Source: DATAOG01 sp963757395 (GTDB lineage Bacteria > Pseudomonadota > Alphaproteobacteria > Geminicoccales > Geminicoccaceae). Taken from it: 64,000 bases of DNA. The notes under the pieces are model-generated. The model did no database searches. It was not told where the DNA came from and saw only the letters and a program-made list of their open reading frames with translations. Every line of letters begins with the position of its first letter. Within the stretch, counting starts at the first letter, position 1. The position numbers and the translations under genes are program-made. Shown here piece by piece: positions 45,763 to 54,089 of this stretch. The stretch is from assembly GCA_963757395.1 (NCBI GenBank), contig CAVWRK010000010.1, forward strand, positions 186,001-250,000. Direction: 5' to 3'.

Positions 45763-47028
45763 TCAGGTGGCGGGATCGCGCGCGTCCAGGGGCCGGGTGC
45801 GTCGCACCGTGCTCGCTTCGCTGAAGATCAAGGACGCGAGCAAGTCTTCCTGGTCGCGCAGGCTGCGTTGGAAGCGCGCGCCCGCCTGACGGATCCGGTC
45901 TTCGAGGGCGGACCGCTCCGAGATCAATCGCAGGGTCTGCGTCTCGAGCAGCCCGACGTCCAGGCGCTCGATGCTCTGGCAGTACTCGGCCAGGCCCATC
46001 TCGGCCAGGAGGGCGTCGTTCTTCTCGGCGTAGCCGATCGAGATCGTCGGCTTTCCGACCCGCAACGCACACACGACGTTGTGATACCTGGTCGCCACGA
46101 CGAGGTCGGTGTCGGCCATCTGCTGCATGACGTCATGGAGCGTCTGCGCCGGCGCGAACATCACGGCATCCTCGACGCGACCGGGCCTTCTGGAGCGGAC
46201 GGCTCGAACGAGATCATCGACCGCGCGTCGGTCCACCTCGTCTCCCATCAGGATGCGCACGGCGTGGCCGCGATCGAGCAGCCAGACCACGAAACGGGTC
46301 ATCTTTTCCAGATAGGCGGCATAGATCTCGGCGCCGCGGTTGGTGTCGTTGCGCCAACCGCGATAGGTCATGACGCCGACGCCAATGATCAGCGGCTGGT
46401 TTTCGTCCGCGTGCGGCCGGGTCGCCGCCGGCGCCGGCAGCCGAAACGCGATGTCCGGACAGATCGGATCGGAGCGCGTGTCGAATCCGATACTCTCCAT
46501 GAACGCCTTCGAGACGGTATCGCGATAGGATCGGTAATGGGCGGCTCGAGCGGCCGCCTTCATCAGGCAGCGGCTGATCGGATGTCGGATCGGTCCGGCG
46601 CCGACACTGGCACAGATGACCTTCACGCCCATCACCCGCGCCAAGACGAACCAGCTCGCCAGATCGTAGGGCCAAGAGAGCGGCCAGGCTCCGAAATCAT
46701 CCAGGATGCCGGTGCCGGGAACGATCAGCACCCGAAGCCGCCTGAGGTGGCGGATGACGTGGAACCACAAGATCGCCTTGTTGGTTGCCTTGCGCAGACG
46801 CAGCCACGTCTGTTGGCCACTCGACGGTCGAGGCCGGTAGTAGATCGGGACCGCATCGAGGCCGAAGGTCCGCTGCACCACTTCGGGATTGCCGCAGACG
46901 CAAAGAGGGCGTTCGTGCGGCGCAATGGTCTCCAGAAAGCGCAGCGCCGCTTCGAGGGAGCCGTCGTTTCCGAGATTGCCGACGCCGAACAGACCGAACA
47001 GACCGACGCGTTTTGGCTCGGTTTTCAT
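45763..47028 (-). CDS. Polysaccharide pyruvyl transferase family protein
   Basis: A 421-residue enzyme of the CsaB/WcaK-type family. The N-terminal LFGLFGVGNLGNDGSLEAAL glycine-rich motif, GTGILDDFGAWPLSWPYDL and CASVGAGPIRHP are typical. The C-terminal VVATRYHNVVCALRVGKPTISI holds the conserved R-(Y/F)-H motif. Such enzymes add pyruvate ketals from phosphoenolpyruvate to sugars of the repeat unit, giving the polymer negative charge. It lies on the minus strand, 49 nt downstream of the GT2 gene and presumably co-transcribed with it. Confidence 0.9.
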   Translation of the reverse strand: MKTEPKRVGLFGLFGVGNLGNDGSLEAALRFLETIAPHERPLCVCGNPEVVQRTFGLDAVPIYYRPRPSSGQQTWLRLRKATNKAILWFHVIRHLRRLRVLIVPGTGILDDFGAWPLSWPYDLASWFVLARVMGVKVICASVGAGPIRHPISRCLMKAAARAAHYRSYRDTVSKAFMESIGFDTRSDPICPDIAFRLPAPAATRPHADENQPLIIGVGVMTYRGWRNDTNRGAEIYAAYLEKMTRFVVWLLDRGHAVRILMGDEVDRRAVDDLVRAVRSRRPGRVEDAVMFAPAQTLHDVMQQMADTDLVVATRYHNVVCALRVGKPTISIGYAEKNDALLAEMGLAEYCQSIERLDVGLLETQTLRLISERSALEDRIRQAGARFQRSLRDQEDLLASLIFSEASTVRRTRPLDARDPAT

Positions 47029-47077
47029 GACTCATTCCACACTAAAGAATCGGAGGGCCGTCGCGCCGGGCGCCGCA

Positions 47078-48004
47078 TCACTTGCCGCCGAAGGATAGCC
47101 CAAGGTAATTGCCCGGTCCGGGTACCAGGAGCCGCCGCCACAGCCCCTCACGCCTGGTCATGCCCAGCATGGTGACCAGACAATGCAAGCGCTGGCCGAC
47201 GTCGAGGTCTGCGGCTGCGATCATCCTGATATAGTCGCGCAGCATGTTGAGTTGCGGCAGGCCCCGCCGTTCGAGCGAATCGTGCTCCGCCTTCGCCCGT
47301 GTACTCTTGTAATATGTGCAGTCGCGGTGGATGCGTTTGGAAAAGAGTTCCTCGGAAATCTGATGAAAGCGGCCTTTGAGAGCCAGCTCTGCCAGAAAGA
47401 CTTTGTCGGCGCCAAAATAATTGCCGTGGAGCCCGGTCTGCGAGACCACCGAGCGGCGCATGACGCCAAAGATCGGCATGCACCAGGTGACCCACCACAG
47501 CACCTCTCTGAAGCGGGCCTCGGGCTCGGTCGGGGCGCCGATGTGGGCGCGCTCGGGGCCCATGACCAGAGCACCATGGCTGTCAATGAAACGATTTTGC
47601 TCGCGATGGCACTGCAAGGGCTCACCATTATCGCCGATCACGCGCGCACTGGTATAGCAAAGCACAACCCGCGGGTCATTGGCGAGCACCTCGACGCAAC
47701 GCTCCAAGAAGAGCGGCTCGTAGAGGTCGTCGTGAGCGACGGACAGGAACAAAGGCGCCGAGGACAGCTCGAATGTGCGGTTGAAGTTCGGTGCGGCACC
47801 GATGTTCTTCGCATTGCGAAAGTACCGGATTCGTGCATCCCCGGCTCGATAGAATTGACAAATCTCGGCCGTCCGGTCGGTCGAAGCGTTGTCGCAGATG
47901 ACGATTTCGAAATCCTCGAAGCTCTGCGCCATCAAGGAGTCCAGGGCCGCGGCAAGATATTTCTCGCCGTTGTACACGGGAACCCCGATCGAGATCTGAG
48001 GCAT
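47078..48004 (-). CDS. Glycosyltransferase family 2
   Basis: A 308-residue GT-A-fold transferase. It begins ISIGVPVYNGEKYLAAALDS, then CDNASTDRTAEI, and the metal/nucleotide DXD-like segment VAHDDLYEP lies near residue 90. No membrane helices are evident, so it acts at the cytoplasmic face. I use ATG 48004; longer in-frame extension upstream is arginine-rich and unconserved. It should add one sugar to the lipid-linked repeat unit; donor and acceptor are unknown. Confidence 0.9.
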   Translation of the reverse strand: MPQISIGVPVYNGEKYLAAALDSLMAQSFEDFEIVICDNASTDRTAEICQFYRAGDARIRYFRNAKNIGAAPNFNRTFELSSAPLFLSVAHDDLYEPLFLERCVEVLANDPRVVLCYTSARVIGDNGEPLQCHREQNRFIDSHGALVMGPERAHIGAPTEPEARFREVLWWVTWCMPIFGVMRRSVVSQTGLHGNYFGADKVFLAELALKGRFHQISEELFSKRIHRDCTYYKSTRAKAEHDSLERRGLPQLNMLRDYIRMIAAADLDVGQRLHCLVTMLGMTRREGLWRRLLVPGPGNYLGLSFGGK

Positions 48005-48456
48005 GCAGCAATCAACCTTCCTAGATGAGGGCGCGCAGCCCCTGGCACGCTCGACCCTTAAGGCCGCGCGCCAACCAGCGCCCGGTGGTGGAGACAGGTT
48101 AGCTTGGATCGATGGCTGCCACAAAGGCGCGCAAGGGTGAGGCGGGGCGGGAGCAGGGTCGTCTGAACGGTTCTACAGCACCGCGCCCTGGCCGATCGGG
48201 GTAGGCAATGTGGCGGTCGCCTAGCCCGGACGGGTGAGGACTCTGCCCACATGCGCCACCGGGTTGGCGGAGCGAACGCCGCATAATGCCGATCCGACGG
48301 CCGTAGGATTTGGGTCGTCGGGCATCGGTCGCGCCGGAGGCTTGAGACGCGACGGTGCGCCCGATTGATCCGAGTCGATCTGCCGAGGTGTTGGGGAGTC
48401 TGACCACATGCGACCCACCGCTCACGGATCCCGCTACAGCAGCAAGATGACGCAAA
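48005..48456. other. Divergent promoter region between GT2 and GT4 genes
   Basis: This 452-nt gap separates the minus-strand GT2/pyruvyltransferase pair from the plus-strand GT4 gene. No coding sequence is convincing. It contains an imperfect 19-nt direct repeat, listed separately. Confidence 0.5.
48239..48414 (+). repeat. Imperfect 19-nt direct repeat in the GT2/GT4 intergenic region
   Basis: GACTCTGCCCACATGCGCC at 48239-48257 and GAGTCTGACCACATGCGAC at 48396-48414 agree at 16 of 19 positions, 157 nt apart. The second copy is about 42 nt before the GT4 start. They may be regulator-binding sites. Confidence 0.4.
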
Positions 48457-49839
48457 ATGTTTGAAGCGCAACTTGAAGACACCGCGACCGAGACGGGCGC
48501 AAATCCGCTCCAGCGCGCCGCTGCGGGTCGCCGACTGCGACTGCTCTTGCTGGCCCATACCTGTAGCCCGTTTCACGGTTCGGAGAAGTCGATGGGCTGG
48601 AACCGCGCCGTGCAATCGGCGCGGTTCTGCGATACCTGGGTGATCTGCGAGGAACGCGACTTCGCGCCGGATATTGCACGCTATATCGAGCAACATGGGG
48701 CGATCGCCGGCCTGAAGTTTTGTTTCGTAGCCAAGACCAGATTTGAGGCAGCCTTGGCCCGCGTCCCCGGCCTGTACTATCTGTCATACAACCTCTGGCA
48801 CCGGCGGGCTTACCGGGCCGCGGTCCGCTTGCATGCCGAGGTCGGTTTCGACGTCGTCCACCAGGCCACCCGCTCCGGCTACCGTGAGCCGGGTTACCTG
48901 TGGCGGCTGGATGCGCCGTTCATCTGGGGGCCGCTCGGGGGCACCCAGAGCTATCCGTGGCGATTCTTGGGCGAAGCGGGGCTGAAGGGTGCGCGCCGGG
49001 AGATCTTCCGCAATGTGTTCAACACGCTCCAGTTGCACCTGAGCCTGCGGGTGCGGCGCGCGGCCCAACGGGCGGACGCCGTCCTGGCTGGCAACTCGAC
49101 CATTCGGCGCGACCTCGAAGGCGCGTTCGGCATCAAGACGACGACGCTGCTGGACACCGGGCTCCCGGGGCGGGCGCGCCGCGGACCGCGCGCCGCCACC
49201 GCCGACCGGCCGCTCAGGCTCCTTTGGTCGGGCATCGTCGAGCCGCGCAAAGCGTTGACCCTGCTGATCAAGGCGCTCGCCCGCCTGCCCGCCGAGGCCC
49301 GCTACGAGCTGCGGATTCTCGGCCAGGGATCCCAGCGGCGACGGTGTGAACGGCTCGCCCGGGAACTGGGGGTCGAGCCGCACTGCCGGTGGCTGGGCTG
49401 GGTACCGCTCGCGCAGGTGACGGAACAATACGATTGGGCCGACGTGTTCGTGTTCACCAGCCTTCAGGACACCACCGGCACCGTCGTCTGCGAGGCCCTG
49501 GGCGCAGGCTTGCCGGTCGTCTGTCTCGACCATCAGGGGGTCGGTGACCTCGTCGACGACTCCTGCGGCGTCAAGATCTCGGTCACCACGCCCCGAGAGG
49601 TCGTCGCCGGCCTCGGCGCCGCGATCTCGAAGCTCGCCCGCGACCGGGACCTTTGTCGGCAGCTCGGTGACGGGGCGGTGCGTCGCGCCCGGCGATGCGA
49701 GTGGTCCTATCTCGCCGAGCGCACCGTCGACGTCTACCGCGAGGTCCTGTCGGCCCGCGAGCGGCATGCGAGCGCGCAGCGCCTCGACCAGCATCGGCCG
49801 GCACTGATCGGGCGAGGTGCGCATGTCGATCCGGCGTGA
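48457..49839 (+). CDS. Glycosyltransferase family 4 (GT-B fold)
   Basis: A 460-residue transferase. The N-terminal domain starts LRLLLLAHTCSPFHGSEKSMG and has FIWGPLGGTQSYPW, a common GT4 signature. The C-terminal nucleotide-sugar domain has LLWSGIVEPRKALTLLIKAL, FTSLQDTTGTVVCEALGAGLP with the conserved glutamate, and CLDHQGVGDLV. The C-terminal tail is rich in Arg/His. It should add a sugar during repeat-unit assembly. ATG 48457 has no strong ribosome site, so the start is moderately certain. Confidence 0.88.
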   Translation: MFEAQLEDTATETGANPLQRAAAGRRLRLLLLAHTCSPFHGSEKSMGWNRAVQSARFCDTWVICEERDFAPDIARYIEQHGAIAGLKFCFVAKTRFEAALARVPGLYYLSYNLWHRRAYRAAVRLHAEVGFDVVHQATRSGYREPGYLWRLDAPFIWGPLGGTQSYPWRFLGEAGLKGARREIFRNVFNTLQLHLSLRVRRAAQRADAVLAGNSTIRRDLEGAFGIKTTTLLDTGLPGRARRGPRAATADRPLRLLWSGIVEPRKALTLLIKALARLPAEARYELRILGQGSQRRRCERLARELGVEPHCRWLGWVPLAQVTEQYDWADVFVFTSLQDTTGTVVCEALGAGLPVVCLDHQGVGDLVDDSCGVKISVTTPREVVAGLGAAISKLARDRDLCRQLGDGAVRRARRCEWSYLAERTVDVYREVLSARERHASAQRLDQHRPALIGRGAHVDPA

Positions 49840-49953
49840 CCGGCCCCGGTCGAGCCTCGCTCTGGGCGTGGCCGGCTTGGCGATCGGGGCGCGGGTGACG
49901 CGCCGCGGTTGCGACCGCTGGGCACTCTCGGCCGCTGTGGCGAGCGCATAGTC

Positions 49954-51258
49954 ATGGTCATCTGGCAGTGGGTCGCAGGCTTCCTGGTCGTCGGCTATCT
50001 GAGCATGACGCGATCGTTCGCCTATTTCGGGATTCCGCCGCTCCAGATCTTCCTCGGCGAAATCGCGCTCGCCGCGTTCCTGTTCTGCAAGCCGCGCGTG
50101 GCCCTGGGCACCTGGACCGTCTCGCTCCTGCGCCCATCGCCGTTGAACGAGCTCGGCCTCGCCATGTTCGTCTTCATGCTGTATGGCATCTGGCAGTTCA
50201 TGCGGGGCGTCCTCGCCGGCAGCACGGTATTTCACACCCTCAAATATTTCATCTTCAATTATTATACGATATATCTGTTCTTCGGCATGTGGGTCAGTCT
50301 GCGTGTGCCGGATTTCCTGCCTAAACTGGTTCGAGCCGCGGCTTGGGTCAATGGGGGCTATGGCCTGGTGTGGGTCGTGGTGCTGAGACACTACGACACC
50401 TCCCTTTTGATACCGGGTACCGATGTGCCGTTGTTCGGAGAGCCGGTCGGTAGTGCCATCGCCATCTTGGGATTGTGCTGCTTCGAGCGCGACTTCCGCA
50501 AGGTCTGGCTCCTGCTGCTGCTCAACGTCACGGTCCTGCTTGCGTTGCAGTGGCGCATCGAGTGGCTCGCCCTGGCGCTGGGCATGGGCGTCTGGGGGCT
50601 CCTGACGCGGCGCTTTGGCCGGGTGGTCGTGATGGGCCTGGTCGGTCTCGCGGTGCTTGGAATGATCGACCTTGCCGGCATCAACTTGAGCGGGCGTAAC
50701 ACCCGGGTCTCGCTCAACGAGACCCTGGCCCGCGTGATCGCCCCGATCGACAAGCAGTTGGCAGAGGAACTGAGCCCGCACGCCCAGATGGCCGCCCAGA
50801 CCGTGGAGTGGCGGGAGAAATGGTGGGCGGGCATCTGGCGCTCTTCGGTCTCGACGCCGATGCTGGCGGCGTTCGGGCATGGCTACGGCTTCAACATGCT
50901 CAGCCTGGCGCCGGAGGACATCCGCTACGGCGATGTCGAGCACCGGATACCGCACAGCGTGTTCTACGCCGCGCTCGGCTACACCGGGTGGGTCGGCGTG
51001 GTCCTGTTCGGCTTTGTGCAGCTCGCCATCTTCCGCCTCCTCTGGCGAGCCTACCGCCTGACCGGACAGCCGATCGGGATGGTGTGGTGGGTGGCGGGCA
51101 TGGCGATGTGCAGCTTCGAAGCCGGGTTCGACACGCCCTACCGGGCGATCCCCTTGTACCTGCTCTGGGGTATGGCCATGGCGCCGGCGTTGCAGACGCT
51201 GGGCGGGTGGGATGCCGGTCGTGAACCCGCACGACTTCCATCGGCCGTCGGCCGGTGA
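49954..51258 (+). CDS. O-antigen polymerase/ligase-like membrane protein (Wzy candidate)
   Basis: A 434-residue protein with ten or more hydrophobic segments, first at WVAGFLVVGYLSMTRSF. A large periplasmic loop after about residue 250 (SGRNTRVSLNETLARV) precedes the O-antigen-ligase-like motif HRIPHSVFYAALGYTGWVG. Proteins of this kind polymerise lipid-linked repeat units or ligate glycans in the periplasm. As no other candidate is present, it is the likely Wzy. I use ATG 49954; a TTG at 49909 is in frame but would add a polar, unconserved extension. Confidence 0.82.
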   Translation: MVIWQWVAGFLVVGYLSMTRSFAYFGIPPLQIFLGEIALAAFLFCKPRVALGTWTVSLLRPSPLNELGLAMFVFMLYGIWQFMRGVLAGSTVFHTLKYFIFNYYTIYLFFGMWVSLRVPDFLPKLVRAAAWVNGGYGLVWVVVLRHYDTSLLIPGTDVPLFGEPVGSAIAILGLCCFERDFRKVWLLLLLNVTVLLALQWRIEWLALALGMGVWGLLTRRFGRVVVMGLVGLAVLGMIDLAGINLSGRNTRVSLNETLARVIAPIDKQLAEELSPHAQMAAQTVEWREKWWAGIWRSSVSTPMLAAFGHGYGFNMLSLAPEDIRYGDVEHRIPHSVFYAALGYTGWVGVVLFGFVQLAIFRLLWRAYRLTGQPIGMVWWVAGMAMCSFEAGFDTPYRAIPLYLLWGMAMAPALQTLGGWDAGREPARLPSAVGR

Positions 51259-51397
51259 CCCGACGTCGCCAGCGGCCTCGGCACCGCGATCTCTCACCGT
51301 CACATCACTTCAGTCCGATCCGATCAGCTAAACACATAGTTGGGTTCATCATCGGGCGCATCATGATTGGCTATTTGAGAGGATAGATTACGACGAA

Positions 51398-51413
51398 ATC
51401 GGTAACCACCGAT
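51398..51413. promoter_or_regulatory. Inverted repeat upstream of algD
   Basis: ATCGGT-AACC-ACCGAT is a perfect 6-bp dyad, centred about 88 nt before the algD start, in an AT-richer stretch typical of a promoter region. The binding factor is unknown. Confidence 0.35.
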
Positions 51414-51493
51414 GTCTTGGTATTCATACAATTTGCGGGCCTGTGCCGAGCTGGATTTGCTGATCTGATAGAACGGCAGAAAAGAGGAAAGAC

Positions 51494-52795
51494 ATGGACA
51501 TTGCAGTCTTTGGCCTTGGCTATGTGGGGACGGTCTCAGCGGCCTGCCTCGCGCAGGCGGGGCACGCCGTCGTCGGTGTCGATTCGAACGCGGCCAAGGC
51601 GGAGCTGATCAACGCCGGCCGCAGCCCGGTCGTGGAGAAGGGCGTCGACGAGATGATCGCATCAGCGGTCGCCGAAGGCCGGTTGCGGGCGACGACGGAT
51701 CACCGCGCCGCCATCGGCGCGAGCGAGCTCGCGATCGTCTGCGTCGGCACACCGAGCCGCGCCAACGGCGACCTCGACCTCACCCACGTCATGCGCGTCT
51801 GTGAGGACATCGGCCTGGTCCTGCGCGACAAGGCCGGGTTCACCGCGATCGTCATCCGCAGCACCGTCCTGCCCGGAACGCTCCGCAGCATGGTCATCCC
51901 GACCCTCGAGGGCGCGTCCGGCAAGCGTGCCGGCGTCGATTTCGGCGTCGGCTTCTTCCCCGAATTCCTGAGGGAGAGCACGGCGATCTCCGACTTCAAC
52001 CATCCGCCGAAGATCGTGATCGCGGCCAGCGATGGCCGCACCCACGCCATGCTCGAATCCCTGAACGCGAGGTTCGCCGTGCCGGTCACCGGCACCGAAT
52101 TCGAAATCGCCGAGATGGTCAAATACGCCGACAACACCTGGCACGCGCTCAAAGTCATCTTCGCCAACGAGATCGGCAGCATCAGCAAGGCGCTCAAGAT
52201 CGACGGCGGCGCCGTCATGGACATCTTCTGCGAGGACACCAAGCTCAACATCTCGTCCAAATACCTGCGGCCGGGCTTCGCCTTCGGCGGCTCCTGCCTG
52301 CCGAAGGACGTGCGCGCCCTGACCTACAAGGGGCGAAGCCTGGATCTGGAGCTGCCGCTCATCAACGCGATCATGGCGAGCAACCGCAGCCACATCGACC
52401 GCGCGATGCAGATGGTCCTCGACCTGAAGGAGCGCAACGTCGGCGTGCTCGGGCTGAGCTTCAAGGCCGGCACCGACGACCTCCGGGAAAGCCCGGTGGT
52501 CGAGCTGGTCGAACGGCTGCTCGGCAAGGGCCATGAGATCCGCATCTTCGATCGGAACGTCAACCTCAGCCGCCTGGTCGGCGCCAACCGCGCCTACATC
52601 TACCAGCACCTGCCGCACATCGCGAAGCTCATGGTCGACCACGTCGACGAGGTCGTGTGCCACGCCGGCACGATCGTGATCGGCAACCGGGACCCCTATT
52701 TCCCCGACGTCATCGGCCGTCTCAACAACTCGCAACGGGTCGTCGATCTGGTGCGGCTCGACGCCGACGGTGCGTACAATGGCATCTGCTGGTAA
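51494..52795 (+). CDS. algD: GDP-mannose 6-dehydrogenase (AlgD)
   Basis: A 433-residue enzyme that oxidises GDP-mannose to GDP-mannuronate with 2 NAD+. The N-terminal NAD domain is AVFGLGYVGTVSAACLAQAG. The central domain has FFPEFLRESTAI and the catalytic Cys268 in GFAFGGSCLPKDVRALTY, the same residue number as in Pseudomonas AlgD. The C-terminal segments LGLSFKAGTDDLRESPVVEL and the closing YNGICW match AlgD rather than UDP-glucose dehydrogenase. GGAAAG lies upstream of ATG 51494. The following glycosyltransferase gene overlaps its 3' end. No alginate polymerase genes are nearby. Confidence 0.93.
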   Translation: MDIAVFGLGYVGTVSAACLAQAGHAVVGVDSNAAKAELINAGRSPVVEKGVDEMIASAVAEGRLRATTDHRAAIGASELAIVCVGTPSRANGDLDLTHVMRVCEDIGLVLRDKAGFTAIVIRSTVLPGTLRSMVIPTLEGASGKRAGVDFGVGFFPEFLRESTAISDFNHPPKIVIAASDGRTHAMLESLNARFAVPVTGTEFEIAEMVKYADNTWHALKVIFANEIGSISKALKIDGGAVMDIFCEDTKLNISSKYLRPGFAFGGSCLPKDVRALTYKGRSLDLELPLINAIMASNRSHIDRAMQMVLDLKERNVGVLGLSFKAGTDDLRESPVVELVERLLGKGHEIRIFDRNVNLSRLVGANRAYIYQHLPHIAKLMVDHVDEVVCHAGTIVIGNRDPYFPDVIGRLNNSQRVVDLVRLDADGAYNGICW

Positions 52796-54062
52796 CGGCC
52801 GCCGCGTCCTCGTCATCGTTCAGAACCTGCCGGTCCCGTTCGACCGCCGGGTCTGGCTCGAGGCAACCTCGCTGACCCGGGCGGGTTACGCGGTCAGCGT
52901 GATCTGCCCGAAGGCCAAGGGCTACACGGCGGGCTTCGAGACCCTCGAAGGCGTCGACATCTATCGCTACGACCTGCCGATCGACGCCCGGGGCGCCGCG
53001 GGCTTCGCCCTGGAATTCGCCTGGTGCTTCCTTTGCAGCTTCATGACATCCGTGCGGGTCGCGCTCGCCGGGCGCGGCTTCGACGTCATCCATGCCTGCA
53101 ATCCGCCGGAGACCTACTGGCTGCTGGCCTGGTTCTGGCGTCTGTTCGGCAAGCGCTTCCTGTTCGACCATCACGACCTGTCGCCGGAGATGTACGCCGC
53201 CAAGTTCGGGCGCGACTCCGGGCTGATGTACCGGGGACTGCTGTTCCTCGAGCGCATGACCTTCCGGTCCGCCGACGTCGTGATCACCACCAACGAGAGC
53301 CACAAGCGGATCGCGCAGGCGCGCGGCGGGCTGGCGGCCAAGGACGTGTTCGTCGTCCGCTCCGGCCCGGACGTCGCCCGGTTCCGGGCCTTCGATCCCG
53401 ACCTGGCGTGGAAGAAGGGCAAGCCTCTGCTGCTCGTCTATCTGGGCGAGATGTGCAAGCAGGACGGCGTCGATCACCTGGTCCGGGCCGTCCGGATCCT
53501 GCGCCAGGATCTGAAGCGCGACGACCTCCATGCGGTCTTCGTGGGCGGCGGTCCGGAGCAGCCGATGATCAAGGCCTACGCCGACGAGCAGGGTGTCGGC
53601 GACATCTGCACCTTCACCGGCCGGGTCAGCGACGACGATCTCTGCCGCATCCTGTCCTCGGCCGACGTCGCGGTCGACCCGGACCCGAAGACCGCCTGGT
53701 CCGACCAGAGCACCATGAACAAGATCATGGAGTACATGTTCTTCGGCCTGCCGATCGTCTGCTACGATCTGACCGAGCACAAGGTCTCCGCGCGCGACGC
53801 CGCCCTCTATGCGGCGGCGAACTCGGAACGGGCGCTCGCCGATGGCATCGTCGCCCTGCTGGACGACCCCGGCCGGCGCGCGCGCATGTCGCGGTACGGC
53901 GCCGAGCGGGTGCGCGAAAAGCTCGCCTGGCAGCACTCGGTCGCGCCGCTGCTCGCCGCCTACGACGCGATCTTCGTGCCGGCGCGGCTCCTGGCGAGGA
54001 CGACCGCGTGGAGGCGTTCCCAAGGTGCGCCCGCCGCCCCCGAGGGTGGGCCGGGCGACTGA
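52779..54062 (+). CDS. Glycosyltransferase family 4 (GT-B fold)
   Basis: A 427-residue transferase. It starts VLVIVQNLPVPFDRRVWLEA, typical of a GT4 subgroup that also carries DHHDLSPEMYAAKFG. The nucleotide-sugar domain has LLLVYLGEMCKQDGVDHLV, then FVGGGPEQPMI and MNKIMEYMFFGLPIVCYDL with the conserved glutamate. ATG 52779 lies inside algD, 14 nt before the algD stop, so the two genes are coupled. A GTG at 52770 is possible. By position it may use GDP-mannuronate made by AlgD, but this is inference. Confidence 0.88.
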   Translation: MASAGNGRRVLVIVQNLPVPFDRRVWLEATSLTRAGYAVSVICPKAKGYTAGFETLEGVDIYRYDLPIDARGAAGFALEFAWCFLCSFMTSVRVALAGRGFDVIHACNPPETYWLLAWFWRLFGKRFLFDHHDLSPEMYAAKFGRDSGLMYRGLLFLERMTFRSADVVITTNESHKRIAQARGGLAAKDVFVVRSGPDVARFRAFDPDLAWKKGKPLLLVYLGEMCKQDGVDHLVRAVRILRQDLKRDDLHAVFVGGGPEQPMIKAYADEQGVGDICTFTGRVSDDDLCRILSSADVAVDPDPKTAWSDQSTMNKIMEYMFFGLPIVCYDLTEHKVSARDAALYAAANSERALADGIVALLDDPGRRARMSRYGAERVREKLAWQHSVAPLLAAYDAIFVPARLLARTTAWRRSQGAPAAPEGGPGD

Positions 54063-54089
54063 TCGGGCGATCCCTCGGCGCTGCCGTGA

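Noticed and set aside
48058..48696. Minus-strand frame across the GT2/GT4 intergenic region
   Set aside because: It overlaps the start of a clear glycosyltransferase gene and shows no conserved features.
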